Source of the DNA: JAVBNT01 sp031551355
Lineage (GTDB): Bacteria; Vulcanimicrobiota; CADAWZ01
DNA: 64,000 nucleotides
NCBI GenBank assembly: GCA_031551355.1
Contig: JAVBNT010000007.1
Span: 62,001-126,000, forward strand
Direction of reading: 5' to 3'
Under the pieces are notes generated by a model. That model made no database searches and was not told the origin of the DNA. It worked only from the letters and a program-made list of their open reading frames with translations. A program made the translations under genes and the position numbers. This document shows positions 24,321 through 32,659 of the stretch, in pieces; positions within the stretch are counted from its first letter, which is position 1, and each line of letters starts with the position of its first letter.

Positions 24321-24599
24321 TTTTAAGATCTCCTTTTAATGCAGTTATTCCGTAATTTAATTTGTTTTGCTTTTTTATATTATAACACCGGCGGCTGAAT
24401 ATTAATATCCCGTTTTTCTTTATCCATAAATTCTTTTATTTCTATTGTTTGCAGGTCGCTAAATAACAATATTTTTAGAGGTTTTTATGTTTTTCTAACA
24501 AATATATAGTTATGTAAGATAGTAGATTTGATATCCGGTTTTATTTCATCGGTTAGTAATGTCTCCAGAGGTTGTTTTTTGCTGAGGAATCAGACCGTA

Positions 24600-27500
24600 A
24601 TGGAACACAATAATTTTTTTCTGGAAATATTAAAAGGACGTCATAAAGGACAGACATTCTGTCTTTCTGCAAATAGTATAACGTTGGGTAGAAGGCTTGC
24701 TCCAAAAGAAAAGAAAAAAGATTGGATTTTGCTTGACGAGCCTTCTATGGCGAGAATACATGCCTTGTTGCAGTGGGATGAAGAGAAGTCCTTATTTAAG
24801 ATTGTACAAAAGGCTTCAGGTAAAGTAATACTTGTAAACAACAAAAAGGAAAAAGAGGCGTTACTTTATCACCTTGATACTTTTTTGCTTGGTGATGTTC
24901 TTTTTAGGATGTGGGACGGGCCTGTTGATAAGAGTATGGATTTTACCGATGAAGAATCCGCAGGGATTGATGAAGATTTTGAAGAGCCCAGGCAGATGCC
25001 TCCTCAGGAGTCTGATTCTTCCTTTGAACATAGCGATATGATGAAAACGGTAATGCTTCAGCCGGAACCTGGTGTAAAGCAAGAGAAGCCTGCCCCCGGA
25101 GGAAAACTTCTTGGTTCTTCTGATGCGTCCGAAAAAGTAAAGACCTTCTCCTTTTTTCAGAAACAGTCTCAAAAAGAACCTGAACCGGAAGCACAGATTG
25201 ATCGGCAGAGCTCTGCTCAGACCGTAAAAGTTGATTTTAAGCCTGTTGATTTATTTAAAACGTCGTTGGCGAATAAGTCGAATAACATTGATGCCGGTTT
25301 GGATTTTCAGCCAATAAATTTGGCAAAGCCTTATGTGTCACAAACGCTTTCATCTAAGGTTCCTCAGGCGAATATTGTTCAGGAAAGCAAGCCTGTCTCC
25401 CGGGATTCTTCTGAGTTTCAGCCGATGGATCTTTTTGCAAAGGTCAGGGCGAAACAGTCTGTCTCAAATTTGAATAATTTGTCATCGGTGAAAAAGGGAG
25501 ATGACAAAGAATCTGAACAATCTCCTTTATCGGCGTTTTTTTCAAAAGAAAAAAGAATTGCTCATGCTACACCCGAAACCCTTGATTCTGCGATGGTTAA
25601 CCTGCAGGCAATGGATGCTGTAAAAGATGAAGCGGAAGAGGCTCCCGATATTACGGACGCCGGAGCGGGGGAAAAGCAGGAAGAAGAGAGAAAATCATTG
25701 CATTCCGTAGCCAGAACTCCGGTGTCAAGATTTTCCAGAGAGAGCAGATTATTGTCTGTTTTTGGTAAACAGACAGCGGTTGCTGCTATGTCGGCAAGTT
25801 CAGGAATAATGAGAGCAAGGGATGATGAGGTTCCAAAGCACAATGTTTCTTTTTCCTCTAAACCGGCGTCTCCCGGTTTAGAGGACAGCGGAGTGCTTCT
25901 TCCGAATACGTCTTTGGCTGAAAAAAAGCCTTCAGGCGGGCCTGAACCGCTTGTTAATGAATCTTCTTTTGACGATTTTCATGCTATTCCGGAGATTGAA
26001 AGCGCTATTATGGATTCCGATCCTTCTTTTAAACAATTTCCATCTGCAAATATTGATTTTAATTCTTTTGAAGTTCAGGATATTAAGCGGTCTGAAAACT
26101 TTGTTAATGTTCCGGAACCTGTGAAAGCGTTTCAGCCATCTGTGGCTTCTGAGTCTTTTGAATCCAAAGATCTGAACCAAACATACAGCGGTGTATTTTA
26201 TTCGCAGACCAAACGTTTGCCTCCGGTAAAGCCTAAGACTCAAAGACCTATGCGTCTTCAGCTTCCGGCTTTAAATGATTTTGGTAAAGCGCAGCCACAG
26301 GTACAGAGACCGCACTCTGATGAGTTGCAGTCTTCATCTGTTCCTAAAAATAATATGAATATTACCGGTAAATCTCAGAATAAGGAAAATGTGAAAATGA
26401 GATCTTTTAATACTGGTGCCGATGTCCAGGCTGCTGATTCCGGTATATCCGGTTCATCTCCTCAGTTTCAGGGTTCTTTGCCTGGTGCTACTGTTAATGC
26501 CGGTAGTGGGCCGGGCGGTATATCCGGTTCCCATCCTCCGTCTCAAGGCTCTTTGTCTGGCACCGGGGGTAATCCGGCTGCCGCTAATAGTGTTGGAGAC
26601 TCCGGCGGTATATCCGGTTCGCATCCTCAGTCTGCACCTCAGACCTCTCAATCTGCCGCCTGGAGCAAGCCCGGTGCTGTTGCTCCGGAGTTTGATTCCG
26701 GTATATCCGGTTCACCTCCTCAGCCTCAGGGTTCTTTGCCTGGCGCCTGGGGTAATCAGACTGTTGTTAATGCCGGCAGTGAGTCGGGGAGTTTATCCGG
26801 TTCCCGTCCTCAATTTCCATCTCAGAACTCTCAATCTGCCGCTTGGAGCAAGCCTGGTGCTGTTGCCCCGGAGTTTGATTCCGGTTCCCGTCCACGTCCA
26901 CTTACTCAATCTCCGTCTCAAAGCTCTTTGCCCGGTGCCTGGGGTAATCCGGCTGCCGCTAATAGTGTTGGAGACTCTGGCGGTATATCCGGTTCCCGTC
27001 CTCCGTCTCAAGGCTCTTTACCCGGTGCCTGGAGAAATCCTGCGGCTGCTAATACCGGCAGTGAGTCTGGCGGTATATCCGGTTCCGGTTCCGGTTCCCG
27101 TACCCGTCCTCAGTCTCCGTCTATGTCTCAGACCTCTCAATCTGCCGCCTGGAGCAAGCCTGGTGCTGTTGCTCCGGAGTTTGATTCCGGTGTATATGGT
27201 TCCCGTTCTTCTTCGCCTCATAGTTCTCAGTTTGAGGCCGCACCGCAAGCGGATGACTTGGATTCTATTGATCCTAATATTTTATTGAACGGTTTTGACA
27301 TATCCGCTCTACCTGATTTTGATGATATTGTGTTGCCTGAGCCGCCTCCGGGATATACAGGAGCTCAGCCGGTTAATCAGGAGGTAACGGAACCTGAAAA
27401 AGTAGCGGACATTCATAAAAGATCTCCGTTTGGAAGGCCATTGCAGGGACAACAGGCAGAGCAGGATGATTTAGTCTTTTTTAAGGATAGCCGTACCGGA

Positions 27501-28529
27501 GCTGAGTTCTCATATAGTTTGGGAGATAACTCTTTGGATACAGGCTCTGTTGCTCAGTTAAACAGGCCTTCAGGAGGTTTAGCCAATAATGCTTTTGTGC
27601 CATCCGGTGGTATATACAATACTGAAAGCTTTATTAAACCTGCTAATTTTGGCTTGGATGATATGTCTTCTCCACTGCAGCCGGGACAAAAATCTCCTGA
27701 AGCGTTTTCAGGTATTTTGGGAAATTTTATGAATGCTGCCGAATCTCCGTCTTCAGGCTCTCTATGGGAAAATGCTCCGTCAGGATCGCTGGCGGATCTT
27801 ATGGTTACTGCCAAAAATCAGTCAGCAGGTATGGACTTTTCAAAGGATGAAGAAAAAGAGTTGTCACAGGATGTAATGCAAAGTTTTGCTGATAAAATAA
27901 AAAAATATAAAGAGAGTCAGCAGCCGGACTACTCGGCTCCGTCCGGCGGTTTGATGCAGGGCGGCGGTTTTAGCCAGCAGGCTGTTCCGCCCGGCGGTTT
28001 GATGCAGGGCGGCGGTTTTAGCCAGCAGGCTGCTCCGTCCGGCGGTTTGATGCAGAGCGGCGGTTTTAGCCAGCAGGCTGCTCCGTCCGGCGGTTTGATG
28101 CAGAGCGGCGGTTTTAATCAGCAGGCTGTTCCGTCCGGCGGTCTTGATGCGAAACCCGGTCTTAATTTCAATACCCGGTTTGCAGCCGCTTCAGGTGTGG
28201 GGCATAACGAAGAACAGATAGATTCTGCTAAATGGTCTTTGAATTTTATAAAATCCCCCGGAGGGAAAAAAACTTTTAATGTCAATGCTGATGAAGTTCT
28301 GATTGGGCGCAGTAAGGGAATTGATTTGTCATTAGATGATCTGCAGTTAGCTGAAAGGCATATAAAGTTATATATCTATGACGGCAAGCTTTATTTGCAG
28401 AAGCTTGATCGTAATAAACCTGTATTTTTGAATGGTAATCCGCTTATTTCAGCGGCAGGGCGGCTATTGGCCCAGGGTGATAAAGTTCAGCTCAGTGATT
28501 CCACTGTTTTTGAGGTAATAAGAGATTGA
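24600..28529 (+). CDS. Large scaffold protein with FHA domains at both ends
   Basis: The ATG at 24600 has GAGGAAT about ten bases upstream and gives 1,309 residues; the longer frame starts at a TTG without an RBS. An FHA-like domain occupies about residues 5-100 (ITLGRRL...MARIHALLQW). A canonical FHA domain ends the protein (about 1210-1309: ADEVLIGRSKGIDLSLDD, RHIKLYI, VFLNGNPL). Between them lie ~1,100 disordered residues rich in S, P, Q and G, with tandem and interspersed repeats encoded at 26430-27240 and 27940-28142. FHA domains bind phosphothreonine peptides, so this probably gathers partners of a Ser/Thr kinase, although no kinase gene lies in the window. A degenerate thioredoxin-fold gene follows directly. 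Confidence 0.85.
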   Translation: MEHNNFFLEILKGRHKGQTFCLSANSITLGRRLAPKEKKKDWILLDEPSMARIHALLQWDEEKSLFKIVQKASGKVILVNNKKEKEALLYHLDTFLLGDVLFRMWDGPVDKSMDFTDEESAGIDEDFEEPRQMPPQESDSSFEHSDMMKTVMLQPEPGVKQEKPAPGGKLLGSSDASEKVKTFSFFQKQSQKEPEPEAQIDRQSSAQTVKVDFKPVDLFKTSLANKSNNIDAGLDFQPINLAKPYVSQTLSSKVPQANIVQESKPVSRDSSEFQPMDLFAKVRAKQSVSNLNNLSSVKKGDDKESEQSPLSAFFSKEKRIAHATPETLDSAMVNLQAMDAVKDEAEEAPDITDAGAGEKQEEERKSLHSVARTPVSRFSRESRLLSVFGKQTAVAAMSASSGIMRARDDEVPKHNVSFSSKPASPGLEDSGVLLPNTSLAEKKPSGGPEPLVNESSFDDFHAIPEIESAIMDSDPSFKQFPSANIDFNSFEVQDIKRSENFVNVPEPVKAFQPSVASESFESKDLNQTYSGVFYSQTKRLPPVKPKTQRPMRLQLPALNDFGKAQPQVQRPHSDELQSSSVPKNNMNITGKSQNKENVKMRSFNTGADVQAADSGISGSSPQFQGSLPGATVNAGSGPGGISGSHPPSQGSLSGTGGNPAAANSVGDSGGISGSHPQSAPQTSQSAAWSKPGAVAPEFDSGISGSPPQPQGSLPGAWGNQTVVNAGSESGSLSGSRPQFPSQNSQSAAWSKPGAVAPEFDSGSRPRPLTQSPSQSSLPGAWGNPAAANSVGDSGGISGSRPPSQGSLPGAWRNPAAANTGSESGGISGSGSGSRTRPQSPSMSQTSQSAAWSKPGAVAPEFDSGVYGSRSSSPHSSQFEAAPQADDLDSIDPNILLNGFDISALPDFDDIVLPEPPPGYTGAQPVNQEVTEPEKVADIHKRSPFGRPLQGQQAEQDDLVFFKDSRTGAEFSYSLGDNSLDTGSVAQLNRPSGGLANNAFVPSGGIYNTESFIKPANFGLDDMSSPLQPGQKSPEAFSGILGNFMNAAESPSSGSLWENAPSGSLADLMVTAKNQSAGMDFSKDEEKELSQDVMQSFADKIKKYKESQQPDYSAPSGGLMQGGGFSQQAVPPGGLMQGGGFSQQAAPSGGLMQSGGFSQQAAPSGGLMQSGGFNQQAVPSGGLDAKPGLNFNTRFAAASGVGHNEEQIDSAKWSLNFIKSPGGKKTFNVNADEVLIGRSKGIDLSLDDLQLAERHIKLYIYDGKLYLQKLDRNKPVFLNGNPLISAAGRLLAQGDKVQLSDSTVFEVIRD
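26430..27240 (+). repeat. Interspersed coding repeats in the FHA scaffold gene
   Basis: The blocks SQSAAWSKPGAVAPEFDSG (three copies), GSLPGAWGNPAAAN (several) and SGGISGS (many) recur in varying order. At the DNA level they are near-identical, so the opposite and shifted frames are also open. This pattern indicates expansion by recombination or slippage and predicts length variation between strains. Confidence 0.9.
27940..28142 (+). repeat. Tandem 48-base coding repeat in the FHA scaffold gene
   Basis: About four tandem units of 48 bases encode [AV]P[SP]GGLMQ[GS]GGF[SN]QQA. Neighbouring units are almost identical in DNA. It lies shortly before the C-terminal FHA domain. Confidence 0.9.
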
Positions 28530-28543
28530 TTGGGAGGATTTTT

Positions 28544-29083
28544 ATGAAAAATATAAGTTTTTTTAAGATTTTCACTGTTTTATGTCTGTCTTTGATTTTT
28601 ATGACGTCCCATGCAAGAGCCGGTTTTATTTCTGAAATTACTGAAATGGCTTTTCAAAAAGTGGTTCTTGAAAGCGATGAGCCGATTATAATATGGTTTT
28701 ATTCCGGCATATCAGGTGGAAAATTGGAAAATGATATTGACAAGTATGTTCAGAAAAAATCTATGGTTAAACTTGTTAAGATGGATCGGTCATTAAATAT
28801 TGTTACAGTGTCTAAATACAAAATAAAGAAGAATAATACGTTTGTTTTTTTTGCCGATGGTGAAGAGTTGTCCAGGACTTCTGCAATAGCCAGTGTTGAT
28901 GATCTGGAGGAGTTTACTCTTTATAATATGGAAGAGTATATGCGCAGATTACAGGAACAAAACCATAAGGAATGGTCTCCTTCAAGAATTAAAGATAATA
29001 AAGATAAGGCAACTGAGCCAGATTCCGGAAATAAAGACAGAGCTGATAAAAAGACTTTTAATAAGGGAGACGATGATAATTAA
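28544..29083 (+). CDS. Exported degenerate thioredoxin-fold protein
   Basis: Start at ATG 28544 with GGGAGG ahead, 179 residues. A signal peptide (MKNISFFKIFTVLCLSLIFMTSHARA) is followed by a thioredoxin-like segment VLESDEPIIIWFYSGISGGKLENDIDKYVQ. The redox CxxC position reads SGISGG, with no cysteine, so it cannot act as a disulfide oxidoreductase. Then come VKLVKMDRSLNIVTVSKYKI and TFVFFADGEEL, typical later strands of the fold. The C-terminal ~40 residues are charged and disordered. It follows the FHA scaffold by 14 bases, so the two are co-transcribed. A binding or structural role is inferred. Confidence 0.7.
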   Translation: MKNISFFKIFTVLCLSLIFMTSHARAGFISEITEMAFQKVVLESDEPIIIWFYSGISGGKLENDIDKYVQKKSMVKLVKMDRSLNIVTVSKYKIKKNNTFVFFADGEELSRTSAIASVDDLEEFTLYNMEEYMRRLQEQNHKEWSPSRIKDNKDKATEPDSGNKDRADKKTFNKGDDDN

Positions 29084-29865
29084 GCCTTTTTATAGCCGGC
29101 GGCGATAATTGCAGCACCAAGTGCCCCTGTTATAGAGGGATTTGGCGGTAAAAGAAGTTTTTCGCCAATAACGCTTTCCATCGTTTTTACCATAGCTTTG
29201 TTATTTGCAACTCCCCCGGTAAACACTATTGGGGGATTCAATCCTATTTTTCCGGCCAATGATACTGTTCTGCGCGCGAGTGATTCCAATACTCCGGCAA
29301 GGATGTCGGCAATTTTATTTCCGCTCGCAAGCAGGCTTATTATTTCGGATTCAGCGAAAACTACGCACATACTGCTTATTGAGCATGGAGAAGAAACTTC
29401 TTCAAGTATTTCATCCATTTTACTCCGCGGAACTTCAACTATTTTTTCTACAACTTCTAAAAAGCGGCCTGTTCCGGCTGCGCACTTATCATTCATGGCA
29501 AAGTCACAGACATTACCATGGGCAAGCTTTATTACTTTACTGTCCTGTCCACCGATATCAATTACCGTTCCGGCTTCGGGAAATAGAAAATGAACCCCTT
29601 TTGCATGACATGATATCTCTGTGAGTTTTTTATCCGCTTTTGTGAATTGCTCTCTGCCGTATCCGGTGCTGATAATATATTTAATCTCTTCTTCCGGTAT
29701 ATTGTTCTCTGAAATTATTTCTTGAAATAATTTTTCCGCTTCTTTTTGGGGAAATGACGTTGTATCGGATACTTTTATGTCTTTTATTTTGCTATTTTCA
29801 ATATCGAAAATAACAATTTTTATACTTCTTGAGCCTATATCTATACCGCAACTGAAATTTCTCAT
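29080..29865 (-). CDS. 2-hydroxyacyl-CoA dehydratase activase (BadF/HgdC family ATPase)
   Basis: 261 residues, the usual size for HgdC-type activases. It has the actin-like ATPase signature GIDIGSRSIKIVIFD at the N-terminus, the second phosphate loop DIGGQDSKVI near residue 103, and the two cluster cysteines in NDKCAAGTGRF and SISSMCVVFAESE that hold one [4Fe-4S] between two subunits. These proteins inject electrons, at the cost of ATP, into 2-hydroxyacyl-CoA dehydratases or benzoyl-CoA-reductase-like enzymes. No dehydratase subunits are adjacent. It overlaps the convergent thioredoxin-like gene by four bases. It supports an anaerobic host. Confidence 0.93.
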   Translation of the reverse strand: MRNFSCGIDIGSRSIKIVIFDIENSKIKDIKVSDTTSFPQKEAEKLFQEIISENNIPEEEIKYIISTGYGREQFTKADKKLTEISCHAKGVHFLFPEAGTVIDIGGQDSKVIKLAHGNVCDFAMNDKCAAGTGRFLEVVEKIVEVPRSKMDEILEEVSSPCSISSMCVVFAESEIISLLASGNKIADILAGVLESLARRTVSLAGKIGLNPPIVFTGGVANNKAMVKTMESVIGEKLLLPPNPSITGALGAAIIAAGYKKA

Positions 29866-30068
29866 AATTAACCTGTTTGTTTGATTGTATAACTGTGATA
29901 ATAATTATTATTAAGCGATATTTTATATTTTTATCATGTAAAAACCTTCATAGAATATTTGTTTCCGCTATTTTTTTTATTCTGTTTAATTTTATTTTAC
30001 GTTTTAAAGGATAAAGCTATTTTATCAGAGAAAAACCACTTGTATTATTTATGGAGGCTCTCCTGTAT

Positions 30069-31262
30069 ATGTTCTTCAAATCAATACCTGTTCAGTTTAT
30101 GCAGCAGCTTCGTGAACCTCTGGATTCTGTTACGGTGGAGTCGGTTGCAAGCCGTTTAAATAAGGTTTTTGGGGCTAACACCTGGCGTTCCGAATCAACG
30201 CATAAGCAGCTTTTTGCTATAAGTATACCACTTGTGGGACCAAGAGGAATGGAAATACATACCTCGCTAACCTTGTGGCTTACACAAAATTCTATAATTT
30301 TGCCTGTAGGTGACGGCGAGTTTACATCCAGAAATTCTTACGTTTTGGGGCCTTTTTTTGATGATGAGGACAAGGCCGAAAGTGAAAGGCTTGCTTTTTT
30401 AAATACTGCCTGCCGGGTAATTGGTATTGGAATGACGGATCGCACCCAGATACTATCTCTCGAAAACGGCCTTATCGGGCGCAAAATGTTTCTTTCGGAT
30501 CGTATAGAAGACTTTGTTGTTGATGAACTTGCAATGAAGGTGATTTTAGCTAAGCAGGAAGAGATAAAGCAGGAAAAGGAAGAACGCAGAGGGGACCCCC
30601 GGACGGAACTTCAGACGCTTGATTCGATACCGGCAGTCGTTACAATAGACCGTACTGTAATGGATATTGAGTTTTTTATGCTTGACTTTTCCAGTAGCGG
30701 CCTTAAAATAGTTTCTCCATTTGATTTTCCATCTGATAAACCGTTTAATTTGACATTAAAGCTTGAAGAGCCTTTGACTCTTGGGTGTGAGGTTGTCTGG
30801 AAATCAGAGATATGGAAGAATATTTACCATGTAGGAATAAAATTTATGAGGTTACAGCTTGATAAATTTGAAAAATTGTGCCGTCATCTTGAAGTGTTTA
30901 TTCCCTCAAAAGATAATGACAGTTTCCGGCTGAATAAAGTGCTTCCGGCCGAGTTTATGTTATGGAATACTCCCAAACGGCTGCCGACATTTTTTCATAC
31001 TATTTCTTCCACTCGTATGTCAATAATTTTTCCGGCATTTTTGAAAACCGGTATGAAAGTCGTCGCCAGAATATATCCTTTTGCCGGAAACGTTCCCATA
31101 GAATGTGAATTTGAGATTGAAAGTTCAAGGGTGCTTAAAGGCGGCGGCTGCCAGGCCTCAATAGTGATAAGTAATATAACGCCTCAAAACGGCGAGCGTC
31201 TTGAGAGCTTTATACAGTACTGTGTGATGGAAGAGCGCAGGGCAAAAACTGTTATTGAGTAA
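30069..31262 (+). CDS. PilZ-domain c-di-GMP-binding protein
   Basis: Start at ATG 30069 (GGAGG at 30053-30057), 397 residues. After an N-terminal ~170-residue region of unknown fold comes a PilZ domain (about 175-285) with the arginine switch ERRGDPRTEL and the DFSSSGLKI box that contact c-di-GMP, then a further ~110-residue beta-rich domain ending in MEERRAKTVIE. No membrane segments. The architecture differs from YcgR. An EAL protein and a second PilZ protein are encoded elsewhere in the window. A strong terminator follows. Confidence 0.85.
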   Translation: MFFKSIPVQFMQQLREPLDSVTVESVASRLNKVFGANTWRSESTHKQLFAISIPLVGPRGMEIHTSLTLWLTQNSIILPVGDGEFTSRNSYVLGPFFDDEDKAESERLAFLNTACRVIGIGMTDRTQILSLENGLIGRKMFLSDRIEDFVVDELAMKVILAKQEEIKQEKEERRGDPRTELQTLDSIPAVVTIDRTVMDIEFFMLDFSSSGLKIVSPFDFPSDKPFNLTLKLEEPLTLGCEVVWKSEIWKNIYHVGIKFMRLQLDKFEKLCRHLEVFIPSKDNDSFRLNKVLPAEFMLWNTPKRLPTFFHTISSTRMSIIFPAFLKTGMKVVARIYPFAGNVPIECEFEIESSRVLKGGGCQASIVISNITPQNGERLESFIQYCVMEERRAKTVIE

Positions 31263-31285
31263 CGATTTTTTTGTTTAATTTTTTA

Positions 31286-31335
31286 ACATGATGCAAAAAG
31301 ATCGCCCAAAGCGATCTTTTTGCATCATGTTTTTG
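31286..31335. terminator. Strong bidirectional terminator
   Basis: A 20-bp perfect stem, 31286-31305 against 31311-31330, with loop ccaaa, followed by TTTT and preceded by a T-rich stretch. It ends the PilZ gene on the plus strand and probably the 111-residue gene on the minus strand. The inner stem (AAAAAGATCGC/GCGATCTTTTT) is identical to that of the terminator at 55022-55049. Confidence 0.9.
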
Positions 31336-31396
31336 TTGCCCCGCTTATATGGCTAATCTTTCGATTAACTTGCCGGCTGTTGAGCAAATAAATATA

Positions 31397-31732
31397 TTAA
31401 TTAAATCCCTTAAAGTTTGCCAGAGCGACTGCCAGGCCTCCTGTGAGAGCTCCTCCGACAATACCGGCAGCGACTCCGCCTGCCAACAGGTATGCTCCGC
31501 CTGCGATAGCGGCTATTCCAATTATGGGTGAGGCGAGTATGCCAACAAAACCGATGGTATTTAGCACTTCACGCATATTCCAGTTGCCGCTTTTATCGTC
31601 TGCAGAGCTTGTATTAAATGTGTCGGACGGATTTTTCATTTCAGATTCGTTTTTAACGGCAACCTGAGATTTTTTATCTGTATTTATATTATTTACATTT
31701 TGTGCACCCATTGATGAATTTATGCTATTCAT
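31397..31732 (-). CDS. Small protein with glycine-zipper hydrophobic C-terminus
   Basis: 111 residues. The first ~55 are Asn/Ser-rich and disordered (MNSINSSMGAQNVNNINTD). The C-terminal half is a long glycine- and alanine-rich hydrophobic region (about residues 60-105) with regularly spaced glycines (AIAGGAYLLAGG, AGIVGGALTGG), which could form one or two membrane helices. There is no N-terminal signal peptide. AAGGAG precedes the ATG. Family not recognised; glycine-zipper sequences occur in membrane-active peptides and holin-like proteins, but nothing else supports such a role. Confidence 0.7.
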   Translation of the reverse strand: MNSINSSMGAQNVNNINTDKKSQVAVKNESEMKNPSDTFNTSSADDKSGNWNMREVLNTIGFVGILASPIIGIAAIAGGAYLLAGGVAAGIVGGALTGGLAVALANFKGFN

Positions 31733-31998
31733 AAATATAACACTCCTTATATGCTTTTAAACTTTCCTAGATATAATTATAAATCAGCAACAATACAGAT
31801 TTCCACTTTTTATTGTTAATAATTTGTAACAAATCGGACGCTAAAATATTTTATATACATATATGGAAAAATTTTTTTATATATGTCTTGTGAGCGTGGC
31901 ACAGGAAGCATTCGGAGGGGGCTGGTCGAACCCGGTCGTAGCGGTTATATGTGGCGTGTCCGGGTATCCGCTGTCGGTGTATTGTTGCTAAATTTACG

Positions 31999-32493
31999 TT
32001 ATTTCCGTATTTTTGCCAGCACCGGATATAAAAATACCGATGCGGCAACACAAACTATTCCCTGGATTGTGTTGGGAATTAGGACTGACAGTGCTACGCC
32101 GATATTGAATACTATTATTTCGTAAATAAAGTAGCCGGCGACCATCACCGCAGCTCCCGCACCTGCTGCTGCCACTCTTATAAATACCGTTTTTTTAGTA
32201 TTAAATTTGCTTTCTATTGTGCCAACTACCCAGCCTTCCAATGCTTTGATGATAAGTGTTCCGGGGATGAAAATATTATGTCCGCCAATCAGGTCCGCAA
32301 GGGCTGAGCCGATTCCTCCGGTTATAGCCCCTCTTGCCGCTCCGAATATCAGGGCGGATACTATTATGACCGTATCGCCAAAATTTATATGTCCTCCTGT
32401 AGGAGTGGGAATTCTGATCGCAAACGTGGCAAGAGCGGTAATCGCTATCAACATAGCATTTAATGTGAGTTGTTTTGTGTTTTGTTTTTGCAT
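31999..32493 (-). CDS. ECF transporter substrate-binding S component
   Basis: 164 residues with about five or six hydrophobic segments. The N-terminal MLIAITALATFAIRIPTPTGGHINFGDTVI, with the later GAARGAITGGIGSALADLIGG, is the typical S-component pattern. Such proteins bind a vitamin or similar micronutrient and work with a shared EcfA-EcfA'-EcfT module, which is not in this window. The substrate cannot be told by eye. No good Shine-Dalgarno is seen close to the ATG. A strongly folded region lies upstream (32520-32640). Confidence 0.85.
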   Translation of the reverse strand: MQKQNTKQLTLNAMLIAITALATFAIRIPTPTGGHINFGDTVIIVSALIFGAARGAITGGIGSALADLIGGHNIFIPGTLIIKALEGWVVGTIESKFNTKKTVFIRVAAAGAGAAVMVAGYFIYEIIVFNIGVALSVLIPNTIQGIVCVAASVFLYPVLAKIRK

Positions 32494-32519
32494 TTAATTA
32501 AATCTTATGAGCTGCCTCG

Positions 32520-32640
32520 TTAAGAAAAACGGGACGCCCTTTTAATAACGATGGAAAGGTTCCTCACAGAGGGACAGAGGATAACTACCGGTAAAACCTC
32601 TGTTTCTTATCTTCTCTGTGAGAAACCCTTCTCTCTTAAC
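32520..32640 (-). promoter_or_regulatory. Structured region upstream of the ECF S component
   Basis: On the minus strand, a 14-base arm GGTTTCTCACAGAG pairs with CTCTGTGAGGAACC with one mismatch and encloses ACAGAGG/CCTCTGT. A second hairpin follows nearer the gene, with CGTTA/TAACG around an AAAAGGG-CCC(G)TTTT stem. The first may end the upstream peptidase transcript; together they could be a regulatory leader. I could not match them to the TPP, FMN, folate, preQ1 or cobalamin riboswitch consensus. Confidence 0.5.
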
Positions 32641-32659
32641 TGAATGAATTTCTTTGTTT

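Noticed and set aside
26416..27288. A 290-residue open frame in another reading frame of the FHA gene, rich in V, L, P and R
   Set aside because: It arises from the near-identical DNA repeats of the scaffold gene; the main frame has conserved domains at both ends.
27940..28142. Tandem repeats that could suggest a CRISPR array
   Set aside because: The 48-base units are contiguous, without unique spacers, in frame, and encode a regular peptide repeat.
31883..31985. Signal recognition particle RNA in the GC-rich island
   Set aside because: GGAAGCA-like strings are present, but the conserved domain IV loop and paired flanks are not.
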